Positions 31,861 to 42,150 are shown, numbered from the stretch's first letter. The stretch is DNA of 51,711 nucleotides from JAICND01 sp035281425 (GCA_035281425.1 DATEDX010000009.1:1-51711); one strand, 5' to 3'. Notes: generated by a model from the letters alone, not told the origin. Numbers and translations: made by a program.

Positions 31861-32605
31861 CCCGCTCCGCCTCCTGGCCGTAGATCGATTTGAAGCGGGC
31901 GTCGTCGATACCCTGCGGGCGGCCGTCATAGACGAGTTGGCCCAGGTTGAGGGCGATGGCCCGGTCGGCATAGCGATGGACCAAATCGAGGAAATGCAGG
32001 CTGCACAACACGGTGACCTTGTCCTCGTCGTTGATCAGTTCCAGGTACTGCATGATCGAGTGGGCCAGGACCGGGTCGAGGCTGGCAACCGGCTCGTCGG
32101 CCAGGATCATCTTGGGTTCCTGCATCATCGCCCGGGCGATCCCCACCCGTTGCTGCTGTCCACCGGACAGCTCATCCGCCCGAGCTTGGGCTTTTTCGGC
32201 CAGTCCTACCCTCTGCAGTTGAGCGATGGCCCGTTCGATGTCGGCCCGAGGGAAACGGTTGATGATGGCGAGAGCGGGTGTCACGTACCCCAGACGTCCG
32301 GCGAGGACGTTGGTGATGACCTTGGAGCGGTGAACCAGGTTGAAGTGCTGGAAGACCATTCCGATCCGTCGCCGGATCTGGCGGAGATCCTCTTGAGGGG
32401 CGGCGGTGATGTCCTCACCGTCCCAGAGGATCCGTCCTGAGGTGGGCTCCACCAGCCGGTTGATGCAGCGCAACAGCGTCGACTTACCCGAGCCAGAGAG
32501 GCCGATGACGGCGAGGAACTGCCCATCGGGAACCTCGAAGGAGACGTCGCGGAGAGCGACAGTGCCATCGTCATAGACCTTGGTGAGGTTCTCAACCTGG
32601 AGCAC
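31853..32605 (-). CDS. phnC: Phosphonate-type ABC transporter ATP-binding protein
   Basis: This 250-residue ATPase has Walker A GLSGSGKST, Q-loop VFQHFNLVHRSKVITNVLAGRLGY (the NVL.GRLG run is typical of PhnC), signature LSGGQQQRVGIARAM and Walker B ILADEPVASLDP. Length and motifs match PhnC. It lies between the binding-protein and permease genes of the same operon. Confidence 0.9.
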   Translation of the reverse strand: MLQVENLTKVYDDGTVALRDVSFEVPDGQFLAVIGLSGSGKSTLLRCINRLVEPTSGRILWDGEDITAAPQEDLRQIRRRIGMVFQHFNLVHRSKVITNVLAGRLGYVTPALAIINRFPRADIERAIAQLQRVGLAEKAQARADELSGGQQQRVGIARAMMQEPKMILADEPVASLDPVLAHSIMQYLELINDEDKVTVLCSLHFLDLVHRYADRAIALNLGQLVYDGRPQGIDDARFKSIYGQEAERVG

Positions 32606-32628
32606 TTCTCAGCCACCCTACTTTGGCA

Positions 32629-32655
32629 AGGGGGCCCGGGAATTCCGAGCCCCCT
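32629..32655 (-). promoter_or_regulatory. Intercistronic hairpin between phnD and phnC
   Basis: AGGGGGC at 32629-32635 pairs with GCCCCCT at 32649-32655, with an inner CGG/CCG pairing. It lies 23 bases downstream of the binding-protein gene on the transcribed (minus) strand and probably stabilises that part of the mRNA or partly ends transcription. Confidence 0.5.
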
Positions 32656-32677
32656 CCCATTTCAGCCTTTAGTGACC

Positions 32678-33766
32678 TTAGATATTGTCGAGGCTGATAC
32701 CGACCAGGTCGACGATGGTGCGCAGACCGTCGTATTCGCCGTCTTCGGCCGGGCTGATCCCGGTCCACCCATAGAAGTCCTGGTTGCCGATCGAATCGTT
32801 CCAGGCTTCGGTTTCGGCAAAGGCGAGCAGCGCCTCTTCGATCTGGGCCCGCAGTTCGGCGGGGAAGTCGGGCCCGAACGACAGGGTGTCGTTGGGGATT
32901 CCCTGGGTGATCTCGAGGATCTTGACCTGCTGGACGATGTCGGGGGCATCGGTTCGAGCCGAGGCCCGGGCATCGAGCACCCGGTAGTCCCCACACCACA
33001 ACTCGTCCTCGGCGGTCACCGCGCAGGAGTCGATCACATCCTCGGGGATGTCGGGCTCGTCGCCTTCCTGCCAGTTGCCATCGGGCAGCAAGGGTGGGCT
33101 GTAGAAGGTGGTGGCGAAGTCGGCGTCACCGGCATATACCGCCAGCGCCGCCTGGGGATGGCCACCGGCTTCGATCTCCTCACCGGGCGTGACCCCGGCG
33201 TCCTGCAGCGCCAGCAGCGGGACCATGTACCCCGAAGTGGAACCAGGGTCTGGGTAGGCCCAGCTCAGTCCTTCCAGATCGGCCAGGGTCTCATAGCCCG
33301 AGTCGCGCTGGACCAGGAACTGGGCCCAGTAGACGTCGTAGCCGAAGCGAACCGCTTTAAAGGCCACGTCGACTCCACACAGGTTGGAGGCGAGGACGTA
33401 GCCGAGACCGGGGATGAAGCCCATGGTCCGATCGGGGGCAGCGCACATCTCTTCGATGGTGGCTGCGTAAGACGTCGGCACCGATACTTCGAAGGCGAGG
33501 CCGGTGGCTTCGTTGAGTGCCTGGGCCATCACTTCGCCACCGGACACGATGACATCCGCTTCCACCGACGGCACGAAGAGCACCTGGATGGGGTTCTCCT
33601 CGGTTCCCAGATCCACCATCGCTTCGGTGGTGGTGGTCGCCTCTGCCGTGGTGGTAACGGCGGCTGTGGTGGTGGTTTGGGCCGCGGTCGTGGTAGTGCC
33701 ACCGCCGCCGCAAGCGCCGATCAACAGCGCCAGCACGGCAGCAACACCGATCAATCTGATTTTCAA
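32678..33766 (-). CDS. phnD: Lipoprotein phosphonate/phosphate-binding protein
   Basis: This 362-residue precursor has a lipoprotein signal (LIGVAAVLALLIGAC) and a Thr-rich tether of about 30 residues, then a PhnD-like type 2 binding fold. VLFVPSVEADVI comes at the start, GLSWAYPDPGSTSGYMVP is the anion-binding segment typical of the family, and EAGGHPQAALAVYAGDADFA follows. It has five or more Cys residues outside the lipobox (for example CAVTAEDELWCGDY), which may form disulphides. A GAAGGGAGA ribosome site precedes the ATG. Confidence 0.87.
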   Translation of the reverse strand: MKIRLIGVAAVLALLIGACGGGGTTTTAAQTTTTAAVTTTAEATTTTEAMVDLGTEENPIQVLFVPSVEADVIVSGGEVMAQALNEATGLAFEVSVPTSYAATIEEMCAAPDRTMGFIPGLGYVLASNLCGVDVAFKAVRFGYDVYWAQFLVQRDSGYETLADLEGLSWAYPDPGSTSGYMVPLLALQDAGVTPGEEIEAGGHPQAALAVYAGDADFATTFYSPPLLPDGNWQEGDEPDIPEDVIDSCAVTAEDELWCGDYRVLDARASARTDAPDIVQQVKILEITQGIPNDTLSFGPDFPAELRAQIEEALLAFAETEAWNDSIGNQDFYGWTGISPAEDGEYDGLRTIVDLVGISLDNI

Positions 33767-33824
33767 CGTAGTCTCCCTTCAGGACGGGTTTCTTCCCCGC
33801 CTGGCGGGTCAATGTAATCGGGCT

Positions 33825-34382
33825 TCAGGTCCTCTGCCCAGCCCGCCGTACCGCCTCGGTGAACTCTGTCCAGCCGGCCACGTCGACCGCTCCTTCCACC
33901 GGTTGATTCCACGGTCGCACATACCGGCAAACCAGGCGATCCGGACGCTGTTTCACCAGCCGGCGGAGGATGTGGGGGGCATCGTCGAGGTAAACGTCGC
34001 AGTCCACCGTCCACTTGTCTTCGAGGATGTGGACCTCCCTGGTGGGAAGGCGATGTTCGGCCAGCCAGGCAAAGGTGTCGGGCACAGCCCACGGCGGCTT
34101 GGTGGTGAGGATGACGACCCGGTGGCGTTGCCGGGCGAGGTAGTCAAGCGCCGCTAGCGCCCCGGGATAGGGCTCCAAGTGGCGGAAGAGGGTGTGACCA
34201 TCATGGTCCTGGGCCCACCTCCAAAACTGACCCATGTCTTCGAAGTGAGTCAGAGACGGAATGGCGTCCCAACTCTTGACCGAGTCGAGCGGCAGCTCGG
34301 CACCGTACTGCTGGTTGTAGCGGCGGATCCACCCCGTGTTGAAGTCCGCCACCACCCCATCGAGATCGATCCCAATCCGCAC
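33825..34382 (-). CDS. 5'(3')-deoxyribonucleotidase-like HAD phosphatase
   Basis: This 185-residue HAD protein has motif I IGIDLDGVVADFN, a cap with HFEDMGQFWRWAQDHD, motif II VVILTTKPPW and motif III region DVYLDDAPHIL. The layout fits the NT5C family that removes phosphate from (deoxy)nucleoside monophosphates. It opens the phn-like operon; the GTG start at 34382 is exactly six bases after a TAGGTT box. A phosphonatase role is unlikely because the motif I surroundings differ, but it cannot be excluded. Confidence 0.8.
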   Translation of the reverse strand: MRIGIDLDGVVADFNTGWIRRYNQQYGAELPLDSVKSWDAIPSLTHFEDMGQFWRWAQDHDGHTLFRHLEPYPGALAALDYLARQRHRVVILTTKPPWAVPDTFAWLAEHRLPTREVHILEDKWTVDCDVYLDDAPHILRRLVKQRPDRLVCRYVRPWNQPVEGAVDVAGWTEFTEAVRRAGQRT

Positions 34383-34388
34383 CGACCC

Positions 34389-34394
34389 AACCTA
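34389..34394 (-). promoter_or_regulatory. -10 box of a leaderless promoter (phn-like operon)
   Basis: TAGGTT on the minus strand with the GTG start at 34382 six bases downstream. It lies only seven bases from the first heptamer of array 3. Confidence 0.6.
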
Positions 34395-34400
34395 ACTCGC

Positions 34401-34526
34401 GTCTTCCGCCTTCCGTCTTCCGCCTTCCGTCTTCTGGCTCACGTCTCACGTCTCACGTCTCACGTCTCACGTCTTCCGTCTCACGTCTCACGTCTTCCGT
34501 CTTCCGTCTTCCGTCTTCCGTCTTCC
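34401..34526. repeat. Heptamer array 3 (18 phased units, two unit types)
   Basis: Eighteen consecutive 7-base units fill the whole gap between the HAD gene promoter and the ABC permease stop. Most are GTCTTCC or GTCTCAC (with GCCTTCC, GTCTTCT and GGCTCAC variants). The two unit types form blocks but stay in one phase. On the minus strand the array begins two bases after the TAG stop of the ABC-2 permease gene. Confidence 0.95.
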
Positions 34527-34528
34527 TT

Positions 34529-36130
34529 CTATTTCACCTGCACCCAACCGACCACTTCCGGCACCCTCCGGCGGAGGAGAGCACCGGCCGCCCAGAGGGA
34601 CAATGCATAGAGCAGTGCGCCCCACACTGCGCAGATCAGTGTGGCGACGACCGGGGAAACCACCTGGCCGAAGGCCACCGCCAGCACCACGGCCGAGGCG
34701 GGAGGTACCAGGAGCAAACCGATGACGAAGAAAGCCACGAGTTGAGCGGCCATGGCCAGGAAGCCTTGCTCGGTGGCCTGGGCGAACACGTCGGTTCCCT
34801 CCCGGGGAAGACGGAGAGGGGTGATCACCGAGACCACGTTTCCCACCGCCAGCTGGCACCCGACCGCGGCGATGGCCAGACCAGGCACCATGTGCATCAC
34901 CTCCCAGCTGCCGCTGGTGATGGCGAGCAATAGCGAAAGAAAGGCGGTCTCCGCCAGCAGCCCGGCGCTGATCGCCAGGTTCTTGCCGTGAAGCAATTGG
35001 CGGGGCCGGATGGGTAAGGCGAAGAGGTAGCTGGCAGCGTTGCGCTCCCATCCGAACTGGTTGAGGGCGATGGGCAGGCCAACGAAGAGGACCATGGCCG
35101 GTGCCAGCAAGGGGAGCCAGAACGAGTCGCGGAACCTCCCCATCGACTCGCTTCCCACCACCAGCATGGCTACGGCCAGCCCGACGAAGATGACCGTCCC
35201 GGTCCATACCAGACGCTGACGGGGATCGCGCAGAAAGAAGCGAAGCTCCTTCCGGGCCAAGACCAGCCGGGTACCCCAGGGACCCCGCTCGGCCAATCCC
35301 CGTCTACGCCGGCTCTTGGAGGGGCGGGGGCTTTGATCGGGGGTGACCAGCATCCAGCCGAGGAGCCGGCCCCACAAGAGAGCGATGACCAGCACCCAGG
35401 CCACCGCCACCAGGATGAAGGCGAAGGCCCCCACCAGGTCGCCCCGGCCGGCGGCGAGGATCGACGCCTGGGGGGAGAGGGGCGGGAGGACCGCGGCCAG
35501 CGAGGAGAGGGGATAAGCCGCCAGCGCTCCTTCTAATCCCAGGGAGTCCACCCGCGAGGTCAACGTCTGATAGCCGGCGAAGCTGGTGAGACCAATCCCC
35601 ACGATCAAGAAAACCGCCAGGTCTCGACCCCGGCGACTGCGGAGAATGGCGGAAATGGTGGTGGTGAAGAGTTGGGCCGAAACCGCCAGAAGTGCTAGAT
35701 AAACGGCGGCAGCTAACAGTCCCACGGCGATAGCGGCGGGGGGGCGGAGGCTCAGGTTGGAGGTGATGGTGATCGCCGGCACCACCGCACTGGGGCCGAT
35801 CAAGGAAGCCGCCGCCAGACCGGCCAGCAACTGCCGGCGGGGAACCGGAAACACGGCCAGCTGAGCTGGGTCGAGGCCTTCATCGAGGGGAAAGATGACT
35901 ACCGGCAGGGTCACCCAGGCCACGAAGAAGAGCAGGGCCGCCCATAGCGAGAACTCATCGGCGGCGGCGGGGGAAAGGCCGGCGTGGAGGTGGCGGAAAC
36001 GATCGGCCAGATAGAAGCCGAGCCAGGCCATCAGGCACAAAACGGCAGGGAGGCCGATCTGGCGCTGGCGGTCGGACCGAAGCCCGTTCCAGGTCAGACG
36101 GGACTTGAGCCAGCTGAGGCGTCTAACCAC
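34529..36130 (-). CDS. ABC exporter membrane subunit (ABC-2-like)
   Basis: This 533-residue protein has about twelve membrane helices in two similar halves (for example LWAALLFFVAWVTLPVVIF early and MVLFVGLPIALNQFGWERN later). A basic cytoplasmic loop stands between them (SKSRRRRGLAERGPWG). It overlaps the adjacent ATPase gene by 37 bases. Together they form an exporter of unknown cargo; similar two-gene systems often serve antibiotic resistance or cell-surface export. Confidence 0.8.
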   Translation of the reverse strand: MVRRLSWLKSRLTWNGLRSDRQRQIGLPAVLCLMAWLGFYLADRFRHLHAGLSPAAADEFSLWAALLFFVAWVTLPVVIFPLDEGLDPAQLAVFPVPRRQLLAGLAAASLIGPSAVVPAITITSNLSLRPPAAIAVGLLAAAVYLALLAVSAQLFTTTISAILRSRRGRDLAVFLIVGIGLTSFAGYQTLTSRVDSLGLEGALAAYPLSSLAAVLPPLSPQASILAAGRGDLVGAFAFILVAVAWVLVIALLWGRLLGWMLVTPDQSPRPSKSRRRRGLAERGPWGTRLVLARKELRFFLRDPRQRLVWTGTVIFVGLAVAMLVVGSESMGRFRDSFWLPLLAPAMVLFVGLPIALNQFGWERNAASYLFALPIRPRQLLHGKNLAISAGLLAETAFLSLLLAITSGSWEVMHMVPGLAIAAVGCQLAVGNVVSVITPLRLPREGTDVFAQATEQGFLAMAAQLVAFFVIGLLLVPPASAVVLAVAFGQVVSPVVATLICAVWGALLYALSLWAAGALLRRRVPEVVGWVQVK

Positions 36131-36930
36131 TTCGCTCCCTCACTGCGCAATGCTCCCCCCACGGCGAGGATGAAGGCATCCTCCACCGAGGTCACTCCCA
36201 TCGCCTCGCACAACCCCTGGGGCGAAGACTCGATCACCATCCGCCCTTTCTGCATGATTCCGATACGGGTGCAAAGCCTCTCCACCAGATACATCTCGTG
36301 GGAAGAGAAGATGATGGTGGCGCCTTGGGCCGTGTAGTTGCGAAGCAGGTTTTGGATGAGTCGGGCCGAAACCGGGTCGACCCCCTCAAACGGTTCGTCG
36401 AGGAACAGCACCGGAGGGCGATGGATGATGGCGGCGGCCAGCGCCACCTTCTTTCGCATTCCCCGGGAGTAGTCCCCCACCAGTTTGCTCGCCGCCTCTT
36501 CCAAATCGAGCATGGCCAGCAGCTCGTCTCGACGGACTACCGCCTCCTCCCGGTCGAGACCGTGCATGGCCGAGGTGAAGTCGAGTAGCTCGGCGCCGGT
36601 CAGGCGCTCGTAGAGGTTGAACTCCTCGGGAAGGACCCCGATTCGCCGTTTCACCTCGAGGGGATGACGCCAAGTGTCGAACTCACCGATCCCGCCGGTG
36701 CCGGTGGTTGGTCGGAGCAACCCCACGATCATCTTGATGGTGGTGGTTTTGCCCGCCCCGTTTTGGCCCAATAGCCCGTAAAACTCGCCCGGCTGGATGG
36801 CCAGGTCGATGTGGTCGACCGCCATCTCCTTGCCGAACACCCGGGTCAGTGATCGGGCCCAGACTGCCGGGGGATTGCCCTGACCGGTGATGGGGACGGC
36901 GTCGGACAGGGGCGAGGTGATCAGGTCCAC
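36094..36930 (-). CDS. ABC-2-type exporter ATP-binding protein
   Basis: From the GTG at 36930 the product has 278 residues: Walker A GQNGAGKTTT, LLRPTTGTGGIG, signature DYSRGMRKKVALAAAI, Walker B VLFLDEPFEGVDP and the switch IIFSSHEM. The DYSRGM signature in place of LSGGQ is normal for exporter-type ATPases. The longer open frame to 37074 would begin with residues translated from the heptamer array (SRLTSHTLTSHVSRL) and is rejected; a GATACT box six bases before the GTG supports the shorter, leaderless start. Confidence 0.88.
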   Translation of the reverse strand: MDLITSPLSDAVPITGQGNPPAVWARSLTRVFGKEMAVDHIDLAIQPGEFYGLLGQNGAGKTTTIKMIVGLLRPTTGTGGIGEFDTWRHPLEVKRRIGVLPEEFNLYERLTGAELLDFTSAMHGLDREEAVVRRDELLAMLDLEEAASKLVGDYSRGMRKKVALAAAIIHRPPVLFLDEPFEGVDPVSARLIQNLLRNYTAQGATIIFSSHEMYLVERLCTRIGIMQKGRMVIESSPQGLCEAMGVTSVEDAFILAVGGALRSEGAKWLDASAGSSPV

Positions 36931-36984
36931 GGGTGAAGTATCGGCGGCAGAGCCCAAGGAATGAAATCTAGAGAGGAGTGAGGC

Positions 36985-37041
36985 GTAAGACGTGAGACGT
37001 GAGACGTGAGACGTGAGGGTGTGAGACGTGAGACGTGAGGG
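36985..37041. repeat. Heptamer array 4 (GTGAGAC type)
   Basis: GTAAGAC, three GTGAGAC, GTGAGGG, one extra T, then two GTGAGAC and GTGAGGG. It fills most of the gap between two divergent genes (ABC ATPase and dnaX) and has no palindromic core. Confidence 0.93.
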
Positions 37042-37072
37042 TTCACAAGTCCCAGCGACCACGTACCCTTGC

Positions 37073-38740
<1,668 letters not shown>

Positions 38741-38803
38741 AGACGGCCGGGGTTGACCCGGCCCCTAACTACCCTCGACCGCTCATGTCCGGTCTCCTTG
38801 CCA

Positions 38804-39397
38804 ATGTTTGAAGGCCCGCTGCAGCGGCTTATCGACGAGCTTTCCCGCCTGCCCGGGGTGGGTCGGAAGAGTGCCCAACGGATGGCATTCCATCTGCTGG
38901 CGGTGGAGGAAGAAGACGCCCGCCGCTTGGCCCAAGCGGTAATCGACTTGCGGGAACAACTGGGCACCTGTCCCCGCTGTTTCAACGTCACCTCCGGTGA
39001 AGAGTGTTCGATTTGCCTCGACCCCAAGCGCGAAAGCGGAGTGCTGTGCGTGGTGGAACGAGCCCAGGACATTGCGGTGGTGGAAAAGACCCAGGAGTTC
39101 CGAGGCCGTTACCACGTGCTGGGAGGGGTTTTGTCCCCGATCGGGGGGATTACCCCCCAACACCTCCACGTGGCGGAGTTGATGGAACGCCTGGTTGCCG
39201 AGGAGGTCAAAGAGTTGATCCTCGCCACCAACCCCACCATGGAAGGGGACGTCACAGCCATGTATGTGGCCCGCGAGGCAAAACCGCTGGGAGTGAAGGT
39301 GACCCGCCTGGCCATGGGCCTCCCGGTGGGGGGCGACCTCGACTACGCCGACGAGATCACCTTGGGTCGCGCCCTCCAACACCGGGTCGAAATGTGA
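38804..39397 (+). CDS. recR: Recombination mediator protein RecR
   Basis: This 197-residue protein has the helix-hairpin-helix start LIDELSRLPGVGRKSAQRMAFHLL, a four-Cys zinc finger (CPRC, CSIC), a Toprim domain (LCVVERAQDIAVVEKT) and the C-terminal Walker-like ATNPTMEGD region. It works with RecF/RecO in loading RecA at gaps. It follows dnaX by 63 bases without the ybaB gene that commonly sits between the two. Start ATG chosen by homology; the frame is open further upstream. Confidence 0.95.
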   Translation: MFEGPLQRLIDELSRLPGVGRKSAQRMAFHLLAVEEEDARRLAQAVIDLREQLGTCPRCFNVTSGEECSICLDPKRESGVLCVVERAQDIAVVEKTQEFRGRYHVLGGVLSPIGGITPQHLHVAELMERLVAEEVKELILATNPTMEGDVTAMYVAREAKPLGVKVTRLAMGLPVGGDLDYADEITLGRALQHRVEM

Positions 39398-39408
39398 CCT
39401 TCCTTCCG

Positions 39409-39455
39409 TTCTTGTGACGGTTGAGCACGATATTCGTGCTCAACCGTCACAAGAA
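39409..39455. terminator. Perfect 22-bp bidirectional hairpin between convergent genes
   Basis: Bases 39409-39430 are exactly complementary to 39434-39455, leaving a three-base loop (TAT). It sits between recR (ends 39397) and the aldehyde dehydrogenase gene (ends 39465 on the other strand) and can end both. It begins TTCTT and ends AAGAA and has no U-tract. Confidence 0.8.
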
Positions 39456-39464
39456 GGGTTGGGA

Positions 39465-40826
39465 CTAGGCCACCACCACCGTTTTCTGGTTAACGAACTC
39501 GCGGATGCCGAGATCGGAGAGTTCCCGGCCGTAACCCGAGGTCTTGACCCCGCCGAAGGGAAGCCGGGGATCGGAGGCAACGAAGGCGTTGACGAAACAG
39601 CACCCGGCCTCGATCCGCTCGGCGGCCAGGCGCTCGGCCCGTTCCACATCGCGGGAAAAGACCGCGGCGCCAAGCCCGAACTGGGTGTCGTTGGCGACCT
39701 CCACCGCCTCGTCTTCCGAAGCGACCGTGATGAGCGCCGCCGCCGGCCCGAAGATCTCTTCGTGGTAGGCGGCCATCCCCTTCTCCACTCCGGCCAAAAC
39801 CGTTGGTGGGTAGTACGCCCCCGGGCCCTCAGGGGTTTCCCCGCCCAGGAGGAGCCGGGCTCCTGACTCCACCGAGCGGCGCACCTGCTCGGCGACCTCG
39901 TCGCGTAGGTCGTGGCGTGCCTGAGGGCCGAGCTTGGTGCTCTCTTCCAGCGGATCTCCCATCTCCACTTTGGCCATCTCCGCCACGAACAGCTCGGTGA
40001 ACTCGTCGGCGATGTCTTCCACCATGATGAACCGCTTGGCGGCGATGCAACTCTGCCCGCCGTTGATCAACCGGCTGGCGGCACAGGTGGCGGCGGCGGC
40101 GGGAAGGTCGGCATCGGCCAGGATCAGATAGGGGTCGCTGCCACCCAGCTCCAGCACCGTTTTCTTCAGCACCGAACCCGCTTTGGTGGCTACCGAACGC
40201 CCGGCGGGGTCGCTGCCGGTGAGGGTGACGGCGGCCACGGCGGGATGGTCGATCACGGCGTTTACCTGAGAACTGGGAATCAACAACGTCGTGAAGACGC
40301 CCTCGGGGAAGCCCGCCTCGGTCAACACCTCTTCGATGGCCAGAGCCGAACCGGGAACATTGGAGGCGTGTTTCAACACCCCGGTGTTGCCTGCCATCAA
40401 CCCAGGGGCGGCGAAGCGAAACACCTGCCAGAAGGGGAAGTTCCAGGGCATTACTGCCAGCACCACTCCCAGCGGCTCGTGATGGAGATAACTCTTGGTT
40501 CGTTCGGTGGGCATGGGACGGTCGGCCAGCATCCCTTCGGCCTCATCGGCGTAATAGCGGCACACCCAGGCACACTTCTCCACCTCGGCCCGTCCGGCGG
40601 CGATGGGCTTCCCCATTTCCACGGCCATCAGCCGGGCGAACTCATCTTTTCTGGCTTCCAATCCCTCGGCGGCAGCCCGCATCAAGTCGGCGCGTTCACC
40701 AAAAGGCCGGCTCCGCCAGTCACGAAAGGCCCGGGCGGCGGCTTCCAACTTGGCTTCTACCTCTCCGGCGGACAGCTCTCGATATTCGGCTACTAGCTCC
40801 CCGGTGGCGGGATTGATGGCTCGCAT
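39465..40826 (-). CDS. NAD(P)-dependent aldehyde dehydrogenase (succinate-semialdehyde dehydrogenase, YneI/Sad-like)
   Basis: From the ATG at 40826 the product has 453 residues. Catalytic residues are visible: the Glu in LELGGSDPYLILADAD and the Cys in RLINGGQSCIAAKRF, with VLAVMPWNFPFWQVFR for cofactor binding. The start MRAINPATGELVAEY and the GSDPYLIL variant match the short Sad/YneI group, which oxidises succinate semialdehyde. An extended frame to 40910 adds Arg/Ala-rich residues and is less likely. No 4-aminobutyrate aminotransferase is in the window. Confidence 0.88.
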   Translation of the reverse strand: MRAINPATGELVAEYRELSAGEVEAKLEAAARAFRDWRSRPFGERADLMRAAAEGLEARKDEFARLMAVEMGKPIAAGRAEVEKCAWVCRYYADEAEGMLADRPMPTERTKSYLHHEPLGVVLAVMPWNFPFWQVFRFAAPGLMAGNTGVLKHASNVPGSALAIEEVLTEAGFPEGVFTTLLIPSSQVNAVIDHPAVAAVTLTGSDPAGRSVATKAGSVLKKTVLELGGSDPYLILADADLPAAAATCAASRLINGGQSCIAAKRFIMVEDIADEFTELFVAEMAKVEMGDPLEESTKLGPQARHDLRDEVAEQVRRSVESGARLLLGGETPEGPGAYYPPTVLAGVEKGMAAYHEEIFGPAAALITVASEDEAVEVANDTQFGLGAAVFSRDVERAERLAAERIEAGCCFVNAFVASDPRLPFGGVKTSGYGRELSDLGIREFVNQKTVVVA

Positions 40827-40997
40827 GATCTTCAACCTTAGGCGCTGTTTGCGGGTCATGGCCGGGCCGGTACCTGCCCCCTCCGCCACGCCGGATGGGG
40901 CACGACTCATTCAGTCGTCGGTGGTCAGGCGGGTCCCGTGCCTGGCCGACCGGCATTGGTGAGCGACGAACCCACCTGAGGCCTTGGCGGGGGTGCA

Positions 40998-41003
40998 TAG
41001 CAT
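40998..41003 (+). promoter_or_regulatory. -10 box of a leaderless promoter (HAD gene)
   Basis: TAGCAT with the GTG start at 41010 exactly six bases downstream. Confidence 0.6.
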
Positions 41004-41009
41004 CGGCTG

Positions 41010-41672
41010 GTGCATTTGGTGTGGGACTGGAACGGGATCTTGTTCGACGACCTCCACGTGGTGGTGGAGGCAGTCAACGTCGGCTTGGCCGGGGTGGGGG
41101 TGCAGCAGATCGATCTCGATCAGTACCGCACCCACTACACCCGCCCGGTGAAGGTGTTCTACGACCGCCTGTTGGGGCGCTCAGTCGAGGAACATGAGTG
41201 GCTGCGGCTCGATCGGGTATTCCACGATGCCTATATCGCTTTGCTCGACCAGGCCCAGCTCACGGTTGATGCCGCCGAGGCCCTCACCCTGGTCAAGTCA
41301 GGGGGTCACACCCAGTCGCTCCTGTCCATGTTTCCCCATCAGCAACTCCTCCCCTTGGTCGACCGTCTGGGAGTGGGGGGTTTCTTCGATCGCATCGACG
41401 GGCTGAGAGGTGCTCCCGGGGACGTCAAGGCGGTCTATCTGGAGGAGCATCTGCGGGAGTTGATCGGTGACGAAGATCCCCGGCGGGTGGGAGTGATCGG
41501 AGACACCCCCGACGACGCCGTAGCTGCGGTTCACGTGGGGGCGCACTGTGTTCTCTATGACGGGGGATCTCATCACCGGCGGCATCTCGAGGAGATGGGG
41601 GTACCGGTGGCCGCCACCCTGATGGAAGCAGTCGACCTGGCCTTCAGCCTCGATAACGGTCCTGGTGGATGA
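41010..41672 (+). CDS. HAD-superfamily phosphatase (phosphoglycolate-phosphatase-like)
   Basis: This 220-residue protein has motif I WDWNGILFDD (DxNGxL variant), a helical cap, motif II LLSMFPHQQL, Lys in GDVKAVYLEEHL and motif III GVIGDTPDDAVAAVHVGAHCVLYD. It would dephosphorylate a small metabolite. The 3' end overlaps the convergent nitroreductase gene by 29 bases. Start GTG chosen for the TAGCAT box. Confidence 0.8.
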   Translation: MHLVWDWNGILFDDLHVVVEAVNVGLAGVGVQQIDLDQYRTHYTRPVKVFYDRLLGRSVEEHEWLRLDRVFHDAYIALLDQAQLTVDAAEALTLVKSGGHTQSLLSMFPHQQLLPLVDRLGVGGFFDRIDGLRGAPGDVKAVYLEEHLRELIGDEDPRRVGVIGDTPDDAVAAVHVGAHCVLYDGGSHHRRHLEEMGVPVAATLMEAVDLAFSLDNGPGG

Positions 41673-42150
41673 ACTCGTCGAGTGGTCGACGGCCGCCCAA
41701 CCGGGCCGGACTTGACTCCGGAATCGGGTAGCCCAAGGCCACCGCGTAGCGGCTGCGTCTTCCCGCCGGCAATTCCAGCACCGTGGCCGCCTCGGCATCG
41801 CGGTGAAGCGTGATCGGGCAGCTCACCATGCCTAGGGCGGCTGCAGCCAGCATCAGGTTCTGCGCTACCCGTCCCACATCGAACTCGTAACCCTCCGGCT
41901 CCTGCACCAAGACCAGGGCCGCCGGCGCCCGCCGGATGGGATCGGTGAAGTCACCGCAAGCTGCCAACCGGAGGCGTTGAGAGGGATCGGTCACTACCAC
42001 CACCGACCAGTTTTGACGGTTTTTCGAGGTTCCCGTCCACCTCCCCGCCTCCAACACCGCTCTCAAGTCGTTTTCTTGCAGCGGCCGGTCATCGAAGGTG
42101 CGAATGGCGCGCAGACTTAGGATCTGCCGGTAGAGATCGCCGGCCATCAA
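41644..42150 (-). CDS. Small nitroreductase-family protein
   Basis: This 168-residue FMN-binding nitroreductase-like protein starts ILSLRAIRTFDDRPLQENDL and continues with EAGRWTGTSKNRQNWSVVVV, AQNLMLAAAALGMVSCPITL and the C-terminal ALGYPIPES. It is shorter than typical members (about 200 residues), as in the mini-nitroreductase group. The start overlaps the glpX stop by four bases. Confidence 0.82.
   Translation of the reverse strand: MMAGDLYRQILSLRAIRTFDDRPLQENDLRAVLEAGRWTGTSKNRQNWSVVVVTDPSQRLRLAACGDFTDPIRRAPAALVLVQEPEGYEFDVGRVAQNLMLAAAALGMVSCPITLHRDAEAATVLELPAGRRSRYAVALGYPIPESSPARLGGRRPLDEFIHQDRYRG

Noticed and set aside
34401..34526. CRISPR array
   Set aside because: The unit is seven bases with no spacers and there are no cas genes.
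36931..37072. Signal-recognition-particle RNA gene upstream of dnaX
   Set aside because: The gap is filled by the heptamer array, and the GGAA tetraloop helix of SRP RNA is not present.
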